NCBI RefSeq assembly: GCF_947487305.1
Contig: NZ_CANKWH010000002.1
Location: forward strand, 310,001 to 374,000
Source: an uncultured Paracoccus sp.
GTDB lineage: Bacteria > Pseudomonadota > Alphaproteobacteria > Rhodobacterales > Rhodobacteraceae
Direction: 5' to 3'
DNA: 64,000 bases
The position numbers and the translations under genes are program-made. Positions 63,667-64,000 of the stretch are shown in pieces; position 1 is the stretch's first letter; every line of letters starts with the position of its first letter. The notes beneath the pieces were generated by a model. It was given only the letters and a program-made list of their open reading frames with translations. It made no database searches and was not told where the DNA came from.

Positions 63667-64000
63667 GCCTGACGCTCTACTATCACCCGCTGGCCTCGTT
63701 CTGCTGGAAAGTGCTGATAGCGCTCTACGAGAACGACACCGCCTTCACCCCGCGGCTGATCGATCTGGGCGACCCGGCGGACCAGGCGCTGATGGCCGGG
63801 GTCTGGCCGGTGGCCAAGATGCCGGCGCTGATCGATCAGGGGCGCGGCGAGACGGTGGCCGAGACCTCGATCATCATCGATTACCTCGACCAGCACCATC
63901 CCGGCCCGCGCCGGATGATCCCTGCGGACCCGGATGCCGCGCGGCAGGTGCGGCTGTGGGACCGGTTCTTCGATCTCTATGTCCATGACCCGATGCAGCG
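63663..64000 (+). CDS. Glutathione S-transferase, cut by the window end
   Basis: The first 112 codons of a GST: LTLYYHPLASFCWKVLIALYEND, then VAKMPALIDQ and VAETSIIIDYLDQHHPG (glutathione site with the ETS serine). The C-terminal helical domain is beginning when the window ends. Overlaps yceI by four bases; part of the same operon. Confidence 0.9.
   Translation, partial: MSLTLYYHPLASFCWKVLIALYENDTAFTPRLIDLGDPADQALMAGVWPVAKMPALIDQGRGETVAETSIIIDYLDQHHPGPRRMIPADPDAARQVRLWDRFFDLYVHDPMQ

Overview
The window looks like chromosomal DNA of a high-GC alphaproteobacterium of the Rhodobacteraceae, probably Paracoccus or a close relative (inference from gene content, not from a search). Pointers are a C4-pathway 5-aminolevulinate synthase, GapR, UPF0262, DUF2948, ATGA stop/start overlaps in most operons, an AdoCbl riboswitch before btuB, and an FMN riboswitch before a RibN-type riboflavin importer.

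Layout. 1-6469: a secreted DUF7282 protein, a tiny Met/Trp-rich protein, an alkaline phosphatase, a REP-associated transposase (RAYT) with its own REP palindromes and a decayed duplicate, an AT-rich orphan membrane protein, and lepA. 6570-9972: small secreted proteins, a DMT permease, a HAD hydrolase, a copper-chaperone-like protein and a Sir2 deacylase. 10036-14716: a cobalamin uptake locus (riboswitch, btuB broken by an in-frame TGA, intact btuF-btuC-btuD). 14719-22194: an orphan ParA, a secreted seven-bladed lectin propeller fused to a metzincin-type protease, a membrane dipeptidase, a RodZ-like protein and hemA. 22361-30861: M20 peptidase, queF, yebC, two SLC13 carriers, YmdB phosphodiesterase and a CAP protein. 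30871-35791: an iron-type operon imelysin / di-heme DUF1111 / imelysin / DUF1513 with a candidate TGA-N9-TCA iron box. 35909-42696: gapR, a split YeeE/YedE transporter, dtd, a LysR regulator divergent from a DUF1127 protein, FMN riboswitch plus ribN, and hisD-UPF0262-LMW phosphatase.

42792-53008 is a roughly 10.2-kb genomic island bounded by a 26-bp direct repeat that is the 3' end of tRNA-Thr(GGT). It carries a tyrosine integrase next to the tRNA, a serine recombinase with candidate sites, an IS1380-family element, a sulfotransferase, a decayed sugar kinase and, most notably, an AT-rich 608-aa reverse transcriptase of non-intron type with a long C-terminal extension. A stand-alone RNase HI lies divergent to it across about 620 bp. 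This RT/RNase H pair is the best candidate for an undescribed (possibly anti-phage) system.

53220-64000 returns to core genome: murA-DUF2948-GNAT-HAD, a small oxidoreductase cluster, hppD with a divergent Lrp regulator, and an HxlR regulator divergent from a detoxification-type operon (tandem DUF1428, two VOC proteins, two glutathione transferases, YceI) that runs off the window end.
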